A stretch of 64,000 nt of DNA from Acidobacteriota bacterium (GCA_004298155.1 SCRD01000028.1:248001-312000); one strand, 5' to 3'. Shown: positions 38,066 to 48,347, numbered from the stretch's first letter. A program made the numbers and translations. The notes: generated by a model not told the origin, from the letters alone.

Positions 38066-39175
38066 TCAACGGCTATTCAAACAATACTGATAGGCGTCAA
38101 TATGCATTCTCGCCAGGTTTTCCCAATTGAATTTTTTAGACCGTTGCTTCCCGCTCCAGCCTAACCCGCGTTTGAGTTCCTGATCGTTCAGAACTTCAAT
38201 TATCTTTCCAGCTAGTGCGTCATGGTTCGGCGGGCTGTCGTAATAGACTGCTGCACCGTCCGCGATTTCTACTGTGGAGGGGATGCGTGAGGCGACAATG
38301 GGTAGCCCGAAACACATCGCCTCGACCAAGGGAGTACCAAATCCCTCATACCAGGAGGGAAATACAAAAAGTTCAGCATGTGCGTATAGCAAGGCTAGGT
38401 CCTGGTCAGTTACAAACCCAGCCAGAATATACCGGTCACGACAACTTTGGCGTTCGATTGAACTCTGGATTTCCTGAAACCCGTAGCCTGCCTTGCCAAC
38501 CATTACACACTGTAGATCCAGCACATCGGCCACGCGAGCAAATGCCTCCACCAGGGTGGCCACATTCTTCCGCCGTTCGAGCGTCCCAACAAAAAGGAGA
38601 TAGGGCTTTTGAAGCCCTAATCGACTGCTAAGCTGACGGCGAAGCTCTCCGCACCTTTCAGCCGGGGGTTCTGGCAAACGCGAATCGCCGTTCCAGGCGC
38701 TTCGAACCCTTTCTTCGGTCAGATTGAAATGTTCAATTACCTCTTTCCTTATCGAATCTGAGGGGCAAAGAATGAGATCAGCAATATTGACAGCCCGCCA
38801 AGTGGCTTTCCGAATATACCTCGCATACATAGGTGGGAGAGCCTCGGGCAGTTTCCAAGCCGTCAAATCGTGAATGGACGCCACATATTTGGCTTTGGAC
38901 TTGCGATTGCGTGGCACAAGGTAATTCGTAAAATGGACCAAATCGGCTTCAAGCCTATGAACCCGAGTTTGGAAAGCAGTTTCCAGCCAGGCTGCGTAAG
39001 CGATGCGCCGGACGCTGGATGGACGAATTTCCCGGATCAGGCCTCTTGCGGGCAGCGGCAGAATCTCAACTTCCGGATATTTCCGCAGCTCTCGTGCCAG
39101 ATTTTGGGTGTACCTGCCTACGCCCGTTGCTTTTTCAACGGAGAACCCATCCTCGAGCACAAGTCTCATCTTCAT
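38066..39175 (-). CDS. GT4-family glycosyltransferase
   Basis: 369 residues with a GT-B fold. The N-terminal acceptor domain shows VGRYTQNLARELRKYP; the C-terminal nucleotide-sugar domain includes YLLFVGTLERRKNVATLVEAF and the E-x7-E motif within SWYEGFGTPLVEAMCFGLPIVAS. It probably adds one sugar to a lipid-linked repeat unit. Last gene (by transcription) of the minus-strand exopolysaccharide locus. Confidence 0.9.
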   Translation of the reverse strand: MKMRLVLEDGFSVEKATGVGRYTQNLARELRKYPEVEILPLPARGLIREIRPSSVRRIAYAAWLETAFQTRVHRLEADLVHFTNYLVPRNRKSKAKYVASIHDLTAWKLPEALPPMYARYIRKATWRAVNIADLILCPSDSIRKEVIEHFNLTEERVRSAWNGDSRLPEPPAERCGELRRQLSSRLGLQKPYLLFVGTLERRKNVATLVEAFARVADVLDLQCVMVGKAGYGFQEIQSSIERQSCRDRYILAGFVTDQDLALLYAHAELFVFPSWYEGFGTPLVEAMCFGLPIVASRIPSTVEIADGAAVYYDSPPNHDALAGKIIEVLNDQELKRGLGWSGKQRSKKFNWENLARMHIDAYQYCLNSR

Positions 39176-39268
39176 ACGCCTGCCTTTGTCGCAGCCGGGG
39201 AGTCAATTCACAGCGAGTGATTGCGATTCTGCAAATGCAGAAAAGATCCGCCACTCTCCAGAAAGCTT

Positions 39269-40255
39269 TCAGGCGTCGTCTGGGGTTAAAGCTGATCCGG
39301 CGGTGCGTGCAAGAAGTTCGTTCCAACGTTCCTGAAAAACATTCAACGAAAACTTTCGTTCAATCGTGTCTCGAGCGCACCTTCCCAACCTTTGAGCGAG
39401 TTCACGGTCGGCCAAGAGCTGCTTCGCCCGGTCGACTGCCTCCGATACATTTTCCACCAGGAAGCCATTTTCGCCGTTCTTAATGGGCGTAGAAGGATGT
39501 TCCAGCGAGATCGCAGGCATTCCGGAAGCCATTGCCTCCAACAAAGCCAGGTTGTGACCGGCTTCGGGCTCACGGGTAAGGTTCAGATACGCTCGGTTAC
39601 GGGAGTAGAACGACCGCAATTCATCCCAGTTCCTGGAAGGGCAACAGCCAGGAATATCGGGATTCACGCCAACAATACTGACGGGGACCTGCTTTTGGAT
39701 CTGCATCAGTTCATCGAACGCAAAATGCTCCCTGTGAAGTGTGTTGCCGACAATTAAGAGGGATGTTTCGATGCCTTCGTAAGCCTTCATTTCATCCAAA
39801 GGTATGCCCTGGTCGATCGTCGTCCCGTCCAAACCCCAGTCAGACCGCGCATAGGGTGAGATGAACACGACGCGCATCAATCCCAGATTGATCAGAGGTC
39901 GTAAGATGATGTTAGAGTACAACTGCTTTGCAAATTTGCGAACTCTGCTGCGGCTGAATCCGCCGCGTGCTCTTCTGCCGTGGATGACCTGGATGTAAGG
40001 TTTGTGGTAGCAAAGACAATAAGGAAGAAACATCCACAGGTCATGCCGGATATCGTGCCCGATAACTGCATCAAACTGAGCAAAGTCCCGCCGGGCGATT
40101 TCCCATTTCGCGAGCCTGAAATTCTCGGGTAAAGGACGGTTCCAGTTCTGCCAGTCGCCCAAAACGATCCACTGATGTCCGATCTTGGACAGATTGTAAA
40201 GATAGCCCGTGTGCCTGTTAAAGGTCAGAAGGTTAAGGCTTGAAACCTGCTTCAT
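39269..40255 (-). CDS. Glycosyltransferase (GT-B, GT4-like)
   Basis: 328 residues. QFDAVIGHDIRHDLW and KPYIQVIHGRRARGGFSR lie in the first half; the second half contains LLIVGNTLHREHFAF and a retaining-GT motif PEAGHNLALLEAMASGMPAISLEH with the E-x7-E spacing. It is shorter than its neighbours, with an abbreviated N-terminal domain. Only 13 bases separate it from the upstream glycosyltransferase. Donor and acceptor sugars are unknown. Confidence 0.85.
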   Translation of the reverse strand: MKQVSSLNLLTFNRHTGYLYNLSKIGHQWIVLGDWQNWNRPLPENFRLAKWEIARRDFAQFDAVIGHDIRHDLWMFLPYCLCYHKPYIQVIHGRRARGGFSRSRVRKFAKQLYSNIILRPLINLGLMRVVFISPYARSDWGLDGTTIDQGIPLDEMKAYEGIETSLLIVGNTLHREHFAFDELMQIQKQVPVSIVGVNPDIPGCCPSRNWDELRSFYSRNRAYLNLTREPEAGHNLALLEAMASGMPAISLEHPSTPIKNGENGFLVENVSEAVDRAKQLLADRELAQRLGRCARDTIERKFSLNVFQERWNELLARTAGSALTPDDA

Positions 40256-40267
40256 TTCAGGATTATC

Positions 40268-41464
40268 TCAGTTGGTGTCGGGTAATTTCTTTCGGCGCGC
40301 GGCCTGAACGGAACCATGAATTCCACGATCATTGCTTAATTCCAGAAAGAGCCGCTCATAGGAGGCAATCACTTTAGCCGGCTCGAAATCAGCTATCCGC
40401 TCCATCGCAGCCGAGATAAGTCGTTCACGGAGGGCAGTGTCGGTAAGAAGAGAAATGATCCCTCGCGCCATGGCTTCCTCATCGGCCACCGGAACAAGGA
40501 TCCCACATTTTCCGCCCAAAAGGACTTCGGAGGGTCCAGCCACGCAGTCCGTTGCTACAATTGGAAGCCCGCACGCCATGGCCTCCACCAGAACCATTCC
40601 GAACCCTTCGCTAAGGGAGGGAAACGCGAAGACGGAACTCCGGGACATGTAGCGATAGGGGTTACTCTGAAAGCCTGCAAAGCGAACCTTATCCTGGAGA
40701 CCTTTCCGTCTGACCGAATCTCGAATTGCGTTTTCCAGCGACCCCTCGCCGACTATGATCAGCCGGGCGTCGATTTCCCTTTGCACACGCTCAAAAACAC
40801 CAATCAGGTGTTCTAGTCCCTTTACCGCCGCCATTCTGCCAACCCAAAGGACCACCGGCTTGTCTCCACCGCGCAACCATGGATCATCGACCTGTTCTCG
40901 AGCAAGCTTCTGAATTCTTCCGATGTCAACTGGATTATGAATCGTGACGACCTTCTCCTTGCGTATCCTTCGGTCTCGCACAAGGTATTCCCGCACCCCG
41001 TCGGAGATGGCAACGATCCGATCAGCGAATGGATATAGGAACCTGTTTAGGAGGCTGATGACCCATGAGGTCACCCGATCTGTACGGTAATCCAGGGCTC
41101 CGGCCCCGTGCTCGCCGATGATGACAGCCATTCTGCCTCTTGCCAATCCCGCGGCAAGGATTAATCCCCAATTGGTCATTCCGCCCATCCCGACAGCAAT
41201 CTGGGGCTTTTCCAGGCGAAGCACCCGCCGCAGACGGAGTACAGCAGTCAGATTGGCCTTCAATTTCCGGACAAGATTGCCGCCCCCCTTGGCCCGGAGA
41301 ATATGTTCGGTGACGCCTTCAGGGATTGGGAAAACTCTTGCGCCTGAATAAGTGACCAAGACTGGCTCAAATTCATTTCGGTTCAAGTGGTTGAGAATGC
41401 CTGACAGTACCTGCGGAGATCCCCCGTCTTTCAGGTCATAACAGAGAAATAGAACCTTGCGCAT
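40268..41464 (-). CDS. GT4-family glycosyltransferase
   Basis: 398 residues. A GT-B fold starting RKVLFLCYDLKDGGSPQVLSGILNHL. The donor-binding half has VVLWVGRMAAVKGLEHLIGVFERV and FPSLSEGFGMVLVEAMACGLPIVATD with the E-x7-E motif, typical of WbnK/PglJ-type transferases. Cytoplasmic face of the inner membrane. Part of the exopolysaccharide operon. Confidence 0.92.
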   Translation of the reverse strand: MRKVLFLCYDLKDGGSPQVLSGILNHLNRNEFEPVLVTYSGARVFPIPEGVTEHILRAKGGGNLVRKLKANLTAVLRLRRVLRLEKPQIAVGMGGMTNWGLILAAGLARGRMAVIIGEHGAGALDYRTDRVTSWVISLLNRFLYPFADRIVAISDGVREYLVRDRRIRKEKVVTIHNPVDIGRIQKLAREQVDDPWLRGGDKPVVLWVGRMAAVKGLEHLIGVFERVQREIDARLIIVGEGSLENAIRDSVRRKGLQDKVRFAGFQSNPYRYMSRSSVFAFPSLSEGFGMVLVEAMACGLPIVATDCVAGPSEVLLGGKCGILVPVADEEAMARGIISLLTDTALRERLISAAMERIADFEPAKVIASYERLFLELSNDRGIHGSVQAARRKKLPDTN

Positions 41465-41503
41465 CGGCGGTGTATCTCTTGGCTCAACCGTGGGGGTTGG
41501 AAT

Positions 41504-42913
41504 TCACCTTTCCACTCCGCGGCTGGCATGCACATGCATTTGAGGAAGCTTGGGAATTCTTCTGCCGGCCGAACCGCGATACCTTCGGGCCATCGGCAAC
41601 AGGAAGAAAAGGCCAAATGGTATGAGCAGGGCTAAGGCTGGCACCGACGACAACAGAATACCCTCCAGACCAACCAGGATGGTTCCTGTGCTGCTGAGCT
41701 GAATGCCATAACTAAGGACTGCGCCCCACACAACGAGCGAGACAAGGTTCATCGTTTCCTTGTGGAAAAGATACCTATGGAATAGGCCGAATCCCACCCC
41801 CTGAAGGAATGAGTATAACAACAGCCCTGCCATTCCCCACTCGATATAACCCACCCCCTGGGGCGTCAAAGTCACAGACAAATCCACACTATCCGGAGGC
41901 AAGCCCTCAATAAGGTTGTATACAGACTCTGAAAGGATCGGTGTTTTGGGCTCGCCTGTCAGTTGCTCCCTGATTCTCTTCGCTTCCAGACGAAATCCCC
42001 GGCCACGCACGGGGCCGAAGCGATTCATGTACTTGAAGGAAAAGTCCAGAGGCTCCGCTGCTAAGGTTGTAAGCCGCTCGTAGTAGGTTTCATAGATGCC
42101 CGCCGTCTCCCAGTATCCTTGTGTTGACACCATTCGGACCGCAACGATGGCTGCTGATATTGGAACAACGATGATGATCAAGGGCAATAAAGTTCTCCAC
42201 AATTCCCGTTTCTTGTTCATATAAAAAAGCAAAATGTTAAACCAGACAAAAATCATGATTGCTGCGCTCTTGGTCGCAAGCAACCCCTGGGCGACGATTG
42301 CAAGTCCAAGCCCCAGGTACATCATCCACTTTGATATGGGGGAACCCTTTTCACGGTGAACGGCCCAGGCAATAAGCCCGAGACTTGCATAACAACCGGG
42401 ACCAAATACACTCATGAGCCGATTGACGATACCGCTTGTGGATTGAACCCAGGCGAGGGCAGGATTACTTGCAAGGATCGGGAATCCGCTTACCGAAAAA
42501 AAGATGATTGTCACAAACGTTGCGGCAGAAAGCGACACAAACAGTCCCACATTCAAGGGCAAGGCCGGAAACAGCAGCCTAATCCTGGTAAGTTGGGGTT
42601 GTCGAGTGAGCTTGGAATTTGGCTCCTCAGGTTGGTGATGTCCACGCTGGTGCCTGCTCCTGAATCTTTTGCCACTGGGTTGGTAGAAAAAGAGAAAGTC
42701 GGACGCAAGAAGCCCCACAAAGTACATTCCAAAACCCTCGGCTGCATACAGATAAGAGGAGCCGCCGAACTGAGCACGGATTTGCAAGAGCCCCAAGTAT
42801 ATGAACGCGAACATGGCCGCCCAGAAAAATGGGAGACTGAAAATGGTTTTGTATCGCCAGACTATCAGAACGATAATTGCAAGCACCCCGACTGAAACAA
42901 TGAACTCAATCAC
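41504..42913 (-). CDS. Wzy-type oligosaccharide repeat-unit polymerase
   Basis: 469 residues with about 11-12 hydrophobic segments and a large extracytoplasmic loop around residues 270-370. No recognisable motif is expected, since Wzy proteins share topology more than sequence; the polytopic pattern and its place among GT genes with a flippase support the call. It would join lipid-linked repeat units on the periplasmic side. The start is GTG at 42913. Confidence 0.75.
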   Translation of the reverse strand: MIEFIVSVGVLAIIVLIVWRYKTIFSLPFFWAAMFAFIYLGLLQIRAQFGGSSYLYAAEGFGMYFVGLLASDFLFFYQPSGKRFRSRHQRGHHQPEEPNSKLTRQPQLTRIRLLFPALPLNVGLFVSLSAATFVTIIFFSVSGFPILASNPALAWVQSTSGIVNRLMSVFGPGCYASLGLIAWAVHREKGSPISKWMMYLGLGLAIVAQGLLATKSAAIMIFVWFNILLFYMNKKRELWRTLLPLIIIVVPISAAIVAVRMVSTQGYWETAGIYETYYERLTTLAAEPLDFSFKYMNRFGPVRGRGFRLEAKRIREQLTGEPKTPILSESVYNLIEGLPPDSVDLSVTLTPQGVGYIEWGMAGLLLYSFLQGVGFGLFHRYLFHKETMNLVSLVVWGAVLSYGIQLSSTGTILVGLEGILLSSVPALALLIPFGLFFLLPMARRYRGSAGRRIPKLPQMHVHASRGVER

Positions 42914-42922
42914 GTTGACTTC

Positions 42923-43765
42923 CTATCGACGGCCACAAAGAGCGTTATTCTCAAAATATAAGATATGTGAACGTGTCGGGCTGGACGCTTGCTGCATTCG
43001 AAAGCCCTTTTGTTGGAGAAGCCTTATGACTTGTTCACCAAGCGTCGGCGAATGATATTCTAGAACAATCCTCCGGATTGATCCGAGTTGTTTGGCCGCG
43101 CCGGAAAGGACCCTGGCCTCAAAACCCTCGACGTCAATTTTTAAGAGGTCGATCTTCGTGAGGCTATAGGCTGTCATCAATTCCTCAATAGTGACCTGAT
43201 CAACCTCTGCAATGCCGGGCCCGGGTTCACTCCCGTCGACCACGCACCCGGTTCCGCTCGAGTCGCCTTTTCTAAAATATGCCTTGCCGGTTCGATCCCC
43301 AACACACTTGGGGATCACGGTTGCATTAGAAATCTGATTTAACTCGAGATGAGTCTTAAGCCATAGCACGTTGTCGATGTCTGGTTCAATGGCATACACC
43401 CAACCGCACTGAGCTCGCTTTGCCGCATAGCATGTGAAGATCCCCTGGTTGGCTCCGATGTCCATTATAATGTCACAATTTCGAGGCTCAAAACCTTGGA
43501 AAAAGGAATATGCATGAGCTCCAAAAATTTCGTAGTACATAGATACTGCGTGGTTGTCGCAATAAAAGGAGATATCGAAATTCACAACATTCTGTTTCCG
43601 CGCCCCAATCCTTCGCGGCCATCTCAGCTTTTCTACGAGCACCTCGTCTTCCAACTTAACTAAAAAGGCGTTGTAAAAACTCTTCACGTCCCTGGCAGTC
43701 AGCAACGTTTTCGCATAAAGCAGCAACTTTTCTAGGAACATATCGGTTTGGCTGCTAACTCTCAT
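42923..43765 (-). CDS. FkbM-family methyltransferase
   Basis: About 280 residues from the first ATG. The SAM-binding motif is CDIIMDIGANQGIFTCYAAK, and LLKIDVEGFEARVLSGA is the second FkbM signature. Such enzymes O-methylate sugars or related groups. An upstream TTG at 43837 overlaps the stop of the GT2 gene (TTGA) and would add 24 residues; the choice is uncertain. The C terminus ends within 10 bases of the polymerase start. Confidence 0.87.
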   Translation of the reverse strand: MRVSSQTDMFLEKLLLYAKTLLTARDVKSFYNAFLVKLEDEVLVEKLRWPRRIGARKQNVVNFDISFYCDNHAVSMYYEIFGAHAYSFFQGFEPRNCDIIMDIGANQGIFTCYAAKRAQCGWVYAIEPDIDNVLWLKTHLELNQISNATVIPKCVGDRTGKAYFRKGDSSGTGCVVDGSEPGPGIAEVDQVTIEELMTAYSLTKIDLLKIDVEGFEARVLSGAAKQLGSIRRIVLEYHSPTLGEQVIRLLQQKGFRMQQASSPTRSHILYFENNALCGRR

Positions 43766-43833
43766 GCAACAGGTCCAACCGGCTTTATTTTTTATCAAAG
43801 CAGGTCGGCTGGAAATTCCAAGCGCCTCTTTTT

Positions 43834-44808
43834 TCAAAGGCTGATCCGCTTGCCGAGTCGGCCTAAAATTCCGTCAAACGCCGCCCGGCAAAGGATTTTA
43901 CACCGGGCAATCTTATGATCGTGGAAGACGATCACGGCTCCAAGGGGCCTCGAAAGGGCTAGCACTGGAACCAAAGGGGCCAGCCATGGTTTCACGTACC
44001 GCGTTCTGATGAAAATCGAGTTGCGAAGATTGTAATAAAACCTCCAGGCTTCTGTCAGCGGCAACGCCGATCCCCTCTTTATGACTTCCAAGATGCTGCT
44101 TCTGGGCGGTGGCGCCCAGACGTACTTGTGGACGACTTTGCTTGCGGGAACCAGGAAGACCTTAAACCGCCTCGAAATGCGATAGATAAACTCTGTATCG
44201 TCCCAGTAAATGAACAGGTCTTTGAGCGGAAGCCCAACAGCGTCAATTGCCTCCCGCCGGATCATTCCACCAAGGAAACCCGCTGCTTCGATGGGGACAA
44301 GAGGCTGGCCCAGGGAATCTTCGTTGATTGCCGGGCATGCTGCCATCAGCCGATTGAATCGTCTGTAGGGAAAGGTCTGAGCTTTCAGATTCGAGTCAAG
44401 CACAAGCGATGCCAGGAACCCCACAGAGGGGTCGTTAAACGCCGGGGATTCGGTTAATGCTCTTAGCGAGTCACTTACGGCCTCTATGTCGTCGTCCATC
44501 ACCCAGATCCAGTCGTGGCCTTTTTCGTATGCCAGGCGAATCCCTTCGTAAAAACCACCCGCTCCCCCTACGTTCTCCTCCAACCGAACATGTGTGACCT
44601 TGCCATTATACTTTTCACCTAATGCTTTTGCCGTGTCATCGGTAGAGGCGTTGTCGATCACCAGAATTTCATTAAGAGAACGATCCTGGCGAATGAGGGA
44701 ATTCAGACAGGCCTCGAGCAGAGCGCGACGATTATAGGTGACGACCACGGCAGCAATACGCGGGGGGGTGCCACAAGGTGCTGCAGTCGGCCTTTTTTTG
44801 TTTTTCAT
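43834..44808 (-). CDS. GT2-family glycosyltransferase (rhamnosyltransferase-like)
   Basis: 324 residues. A GT-A fold opening RIAAVVVTYNRRALLEACLNSLIRQ, with LVIDNASTDDT and the metal-binding region WIWVMDDDIEA. FLGGMIRREAIDAVGLP and YWDDTEFIYRISRRF match the GlfT2/rhamnosyltransferase-like group. C-terminal hydrophobic stretch may sit at the membrane. Next downstream gene overlaps or abuts its stop. Confidence 0.9.
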   Translation of the reverse strand: MKNKKRPTAAPCGTPPRIAAVVVTYNRRALLEACLNSLIRQDRSLNEILVIDNASTDDTAKALGEKYNGKVTHVRLEENVGGAGGFYEGIRLAYEKGHDWIWVMDDDIEAVSDSLRALTESPAFNDPSVGFLASLVLDSNLKAQTFPYRRFNRLMAACPAINEDSLGQPLVPIEAAGFLGGMIRREAIDAVGLPLKDLFIYWDDTEFIYRISRRFKVFLVPASKVVHKYVWAPPPRSSILEVIKRGSALPLTEAWRFYYNLRNSIFIRTRYVKPWLAPLVPVLALSRPLGAVIVFHDHKIARCKILCRAAFDGILGRLGKRISL

Positions 44809-44916
44809 AACGCGCTACTATTTATTCTGCAGGCTCCATTCCGCCTGGACTGGTCGTATCTATTTTCTGACCAACATAGACTCGAATAGTAATTTTGTCA
44901 TCCCGTACGTTGGCCT

Positions 44917-45624
44917 TCAGGCGGGCCGCTTTTGAATAAAAAGAATGTGCTTTTCCTTGTCAACGAAACAATTTGAAATCTCGTCGCGGTGTTGAGCGCA
45001 CAATTCATCCAGGATGGCGGTTACCTCCGGCAGGTCGCTTCCGTAGTCGTGGAAGGCCGCTACTCCACCACGCGTCAGCTTTCCCCACGCCAGCCTGAAA
45101 TCATTTAGGACGTATGCGGGGGCGTGATTGCCGTCCACGAACGCAAAGCAGATGGCGTCTGTGGGAATGACTGCTAACTTGGAATCTTCCGGGATGACTT
45201 GAACGTTTTGGAGTCCTCTGGTGACCCCACAGAATAGCTCCTTTTGCGATTTTCCCTTTAAGTACTCTGCGTACAATTGGGCCATCTGGATGCCCGCCGT
45301 GCATTCCGTCTTGTCATAATCAATGTCAAAACAGTCGATCACATAAATCTTTTTCCCTTCGGCTTTTCGCGTCACGAATTTGGCGAGCTTGTAGGTGCCG
45401 CCCCCACAGAAAGCGCCGACCTCGAGCACGTCACCAGGCAGATTAAGTATCCGGTTTGCCTTTATGAATTCTATAAGCGCCTCATATCCCACAAGGTCCG
45501 TTCCGAGAGGAGGCGGGAGAAAGCCGTATTTGACCCGATACCAGGCGCAGCCGAAAAGCCAATAAACTGGTCTCAAGGCGTTCACAAGTGGTTTTGGCAA
45601 CAGGTCACGAACTTTTCTCAGCAT
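44917..45624 (-). CDS. Class I SAM-dependent methyltransferase (Methyltransf_24-like)
   Basis: About 235 residues. GDVLEVGAFCGGGTYKLAKFV is the SAM motif I, YVIDCFDIDYDKTE motif II, and CFAFVDGNHAPAYVLNDF plus GGVAAFHDYG match the TylF/Methyltransf_24 pattern. An N-terminal amphipathic helix precedes the fold. It may methylate a sugar or an acceptor group. The ATG at 45624 was chosen over a GTG at 45639. Confidence 0.8.
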   Translation of the reverse strand: MLRKVRDLLPKPLVNALRPVYWLFGCAWYRVKYGFLPPPLGTDLVGYEALIEFIKANRILNLPGDVLEVGAFCGGGTYKLAKFVTRKAEGKKIYVIDCFDIDYDKTECTAGIQMAQLYAEYLKGKSQKELFCGVTRGLQNVQVIPEDSKLAVIPTDAICFAFVDGNHAPAYVLNDFRLAWGKLTRGGVAAFHDYGSDLPEVTAILDELCAQHRDEISNCFVDKEKHILFIQKRPA

Positions 45625-45647
45625 ACGACTCTTCAGCACGGTCTGTC

Positions 45648-46952
45648 TTATTCTGGATTAGGTCGCGCACCCGGCTTCTGCAACGGACTTAGTCCAGACC
45701 TCGATAAATAGGCAAAATACATTGTCGAGACAAATATTTCTGCCAACAAAACCGATACCGCCATCCCGTTAGCTTTCCAACCAGGAGCCAATAAGAGTGC
45801 GAATGCCACGTTCAGGCAACCGGCCCCCAGGACTATGAGGAAAATTGCCTTCTCGCGTCCAAACGGGATCATTAGTTGCACGCCCAGCACACTGCTCACG
45901 GCAACCAAAAAAGGCAGCAACGCAAGAATTCGGACTACGGATATCGATGGGTGGTAGTTATGGCCCAGCACGATCCTCACGACGGGCGCAGCGCTTATGA
46001 AAGTTATCGCTGACAGGACTAGCCCAGTCCCACCCACGGCGAAAAGGAGCTTTTTGCCCCAATAAAGAGTCCTGGCCCTGGATTCTTCTGCCAGCCTGCT
46101 AAACCTCGGAAATAATGCCTGTGACAGCGGGCCTAATATGCCGACCATCGCCCTTACGATTTTCTCCCCCGCAGTGTAATAGCCGACCACTGTGTCGTTA
46201 GCCATCAAACCCAGGATGAAAGCGTTTCCAGAGGAGTAGAGAACAATAGCTGAACTGGACAGGAAAAGGACTGATCCTTCCCGCAGGCTTTCCAGTATAC
46301 CCGCCCAAGTGGGCAAAGTGAGCCGTAACCCAAGGCTTTGGAAAGCGACCCCAACTCCCAACATGCCCGCGATGATGGCCGCAGCGGAACTAAGTCCCGC
46401 GTAGATTATGAAATCTTGAGGTTTCCGTACAAGGACAAACATTCCCACAACCACGAGCGTTCGAAGCGATAGGTTAATCCACGAAATGGGGCCCATCCGT
46501 TCCAACCCCTGGAACAGCCAAGTTGGGAAAAGGACATTGCCTAAAACTCCACCAAACAGGACCACCATGAGGGTCGAAACATAATGCACCCTCGGCACCA
46601 GCTGAATCAGCAGGAGCAGGCACACAAAGCTCAAGACACAGAGCAACGACTTTGCTCCCCAGACATTTGCAGACACCCGGCTGACGATGTCGACCCGCTC
46701 CCTTTCGACAGATATTTTCCTGGTTGCGGACCAATCAAATCCGAAACTTACTGCCGTGCTGAAGTACGCCATCAATCCCTGCCCAAAGGCTAGAGTTCCG
46801 AACCTTTCAGCCCCCAGGACACGGACCAGATATGGGATTGTGATTAGAGGGAGGAAGTAATTGGCGAATTGGATGGAATAAAGAGACAGTGTGTTCTTGC
46901 CGACTGAACTCTTCAAGCCCCGGCTAAGAAATGACTTTAAACCTTCCGACAT
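45648..46952 (-). CDS. Wzx-type polysaccharide flippase (oligosaccharide translocase)
   Basis: 434 residues with about 12 membrane helices. LYSIQFANYFLPLITIPYLVRVLGAERFGTLAFGQGLMAYF at the N terminus is typical of the RfbX/Wzx (PST, MOP) family. It flips lipid-linked repeat units to the periplasm for polymerisation by the Wzy-type protein encoded in the same operon. Confidence 0.92.
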   Translation of the reverse strand: MSEGLKSFLSRGLKSSVGKNTLSLYSIQFANYFLPLITIPYLVRVLGAERFGTLAFGQGLMAYFSTAVSFGFDWSATRKISVERERVDIVSRVSANVWGAKSLLCVLSFVCLLLLIQLVPRVHYVSTLMVVLFGGVLGNVLFPTWLFQGLERMGPISWINLSLRTLVVVGMFVLVRKPQDFIIYAGLSSAAAIIAGMLGVGVAFQSLGLRLTLPTWAGILESLREGSVLFLSSSAIVLYSSGNAFILGLMANDTVVGYYTAGEKIVRAMVGILGPLSQALFPRFSRLAEESRARTLYWGKKLLFAVGGTGLVLSAITFISAAPVVRIVLGHNYHPSISVVRILALLPFLVAVSSVLGVQLMIPFGREKAIFLIVLGAGCLNVAFALLLAPGWKANGMAVSVLLAEIFVSTMYFAYLSRSGLSPLQKPGARPNPE

Positions 46953-46976
46953 ACCGAATGGCGCCCAGAATTCTGA

Positions 46977-48347
46977 TCAACGTGAAATCGCCTCTTTGGC
47001 GCAATATGGGTTTCCACTTTTGCCTTTAAGCGCCGCCATTGCCGCGCCGGCCATCAGTCCGTCGCGAATCGAGTCTGCAATGCCCTGGAACGCCCAGCGG
47101 GCGTATCTTCCAACGGGGTAAATATTGTGCTCCTCCAGGGCGGAGAGCGCCTGTGGCTTCCAATAGGAGCCAGCCCACGACCAGGTATATGCTACCTCGA
47201 TCCAGGTTGGGTCAATAACATCCACTTCGCGTAGCCAGTCCCACTCCTGTAATTCCCGGATTACGTTCTGGCTATACGCCGCAATTTCAGTGGCATCCGG
47301 TTTCTTGCCTTCAGGATAGGCACGTTCCACGTAGGCGCTCACGCGTTCGCCCTTTCCTCGCAAAGACTTCGGCAGGAATGACGTGTCCACATTACTGTAA
47401 AATCCAACTCGATGAAATGCAGACTTGCTTTCTGGGACGTAGATCCAGTGATCAGACGGGCAACGCGGTCCCCTGACAGCTCCGATGTTGAGTACTAAAA
47501 CTGAAGGAGATGGGTCCGGTTCCGCAGGCACATCCAGGTCTGCCATCTCAAGCGTCCGATTCAGTGGGAGAGTTGAAACCAGCGTGCCGTATCGAACCTT
47601 GCTTCCGTCGGAGAAAAAAACCTCTTTATCGACTGGATTGATTTTTGCAGCACGTTTAGAGTAGCGTACGTCACAGGCTGCCGCCATCCTCTCCGCTAGC
47701 ACATTGAGCCCGCGTGCGGGGTAAATAAACGTCGTGTTATATCCAACCACTGGTGTGGAGTTAAAGGCACCCTGGATGACGTGGCCCAGATTGACGGGTG
47801 ACTTATACGGGTCTTGAGGTGCAATCCTATCATAAAGGCCAGCGGTATAAAGGTTGTGGAACGGCAGAAAGAAAAGCTCGCATAGTGTGGGTCCAAAATT
47901 GATCTGCAGCCAGTCGCCCATCGTGCGAATCTTCTGACGCGCGTTAGCAGCCTCAATAATTTCGATTAAACATTGGGCAGCGAGGTCGCCACCCAGGCGC
48001 CCCAGATGATTTTGAATGGGGTAGGAGACCAGGAGGTCTTTCTGTGGAAGCCACACCGAGGCTTTCCTCGAATATGAGCAGACCTCCGTAACTGATCGAA
48101 TGAGGCCGTGGACAGCGGGGTCGCCGCCGAAGATCCAGTGCCCGCCACCCACCTCGAATCGGTAGCATTCGTCATCCGCCGGCGCGCTGGAATACCGTTT
48201 ATGGTGTCCCGGCCGCATGTAATACGATGAACAAATCCCTCCCGGACTCTCTGCGACTTCAAATACGGGGAGACCAGACAGACCTGCGGCCAGCCCGGTC
48301 ATGCCCGCTCCCAGCACTGCTACGTCATGATTTACAACTTCTTTCAT
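46977..48347 (-). CDS. FAD-dependent amine-oxidase/protoporphyrinogen-oxidase-like protein
   Basis: About 456 residues from the ATG at 48347. An N-terminal dinucleotide motif HDVAVLGAGMTGLAAG and ESPGGI segment bind FAD; the body (GGGHWIFGGDPAVHGLI, IYPARGLNVLAERMAA, VSTLPLNRTLEM) and a C-terminal GRYARWAFQGIADSIRDGLMAGAAMA segment match the NAD(P)/FAD amine oxidoreductase and UDP-galactopyranose-mutase-like group found in polysaccharide loci. The likely role is sugar modification or ring contraction of a nucleotide sugar, but the true UGM motifs are not certain. A longer start at 48386 is possible. Confidence 0.8.
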   Translation of the reverse strand: MKEVVNHDVAVLGAGMTGLAAGLSGLPVFEVAESPGGICSSYYMRPGHHKRYSSAPADDECYRFEVGGGHWIFGGDPAVHGLIRSVTEVCSYSRKASVWLPQKDLLVSYPIQNHLGRLGGDLAAQCLIEIIEAANARQKIRTMGDWLQINFGPTLCELFFLPFHNLYTAGLYDRIAPQDPYKSPVNLGHVIQGAFNSTPVVGYNTTFIYPARGLNVLAERMAAACDVRYSKRAAKINPVDKEVFFSDGSKVRYGTLVSTLPLNRTLEMADLDVPAEPDPSPSVLVLNIGAVRGPRCPSDHWIYVPESKSAFHRVGFYSNVDTSFLPKSLRGKGERVSAYVERAYPEGKKPDATEIAAYSQNVIRELQEWDWLREVDVIDPTWIEVAYTWSWAGSYWKPQALSALEEHNIYPVGRYARWAFQGIADSIRDGLMAGAAMAALKGKSGNPYCAKEAISR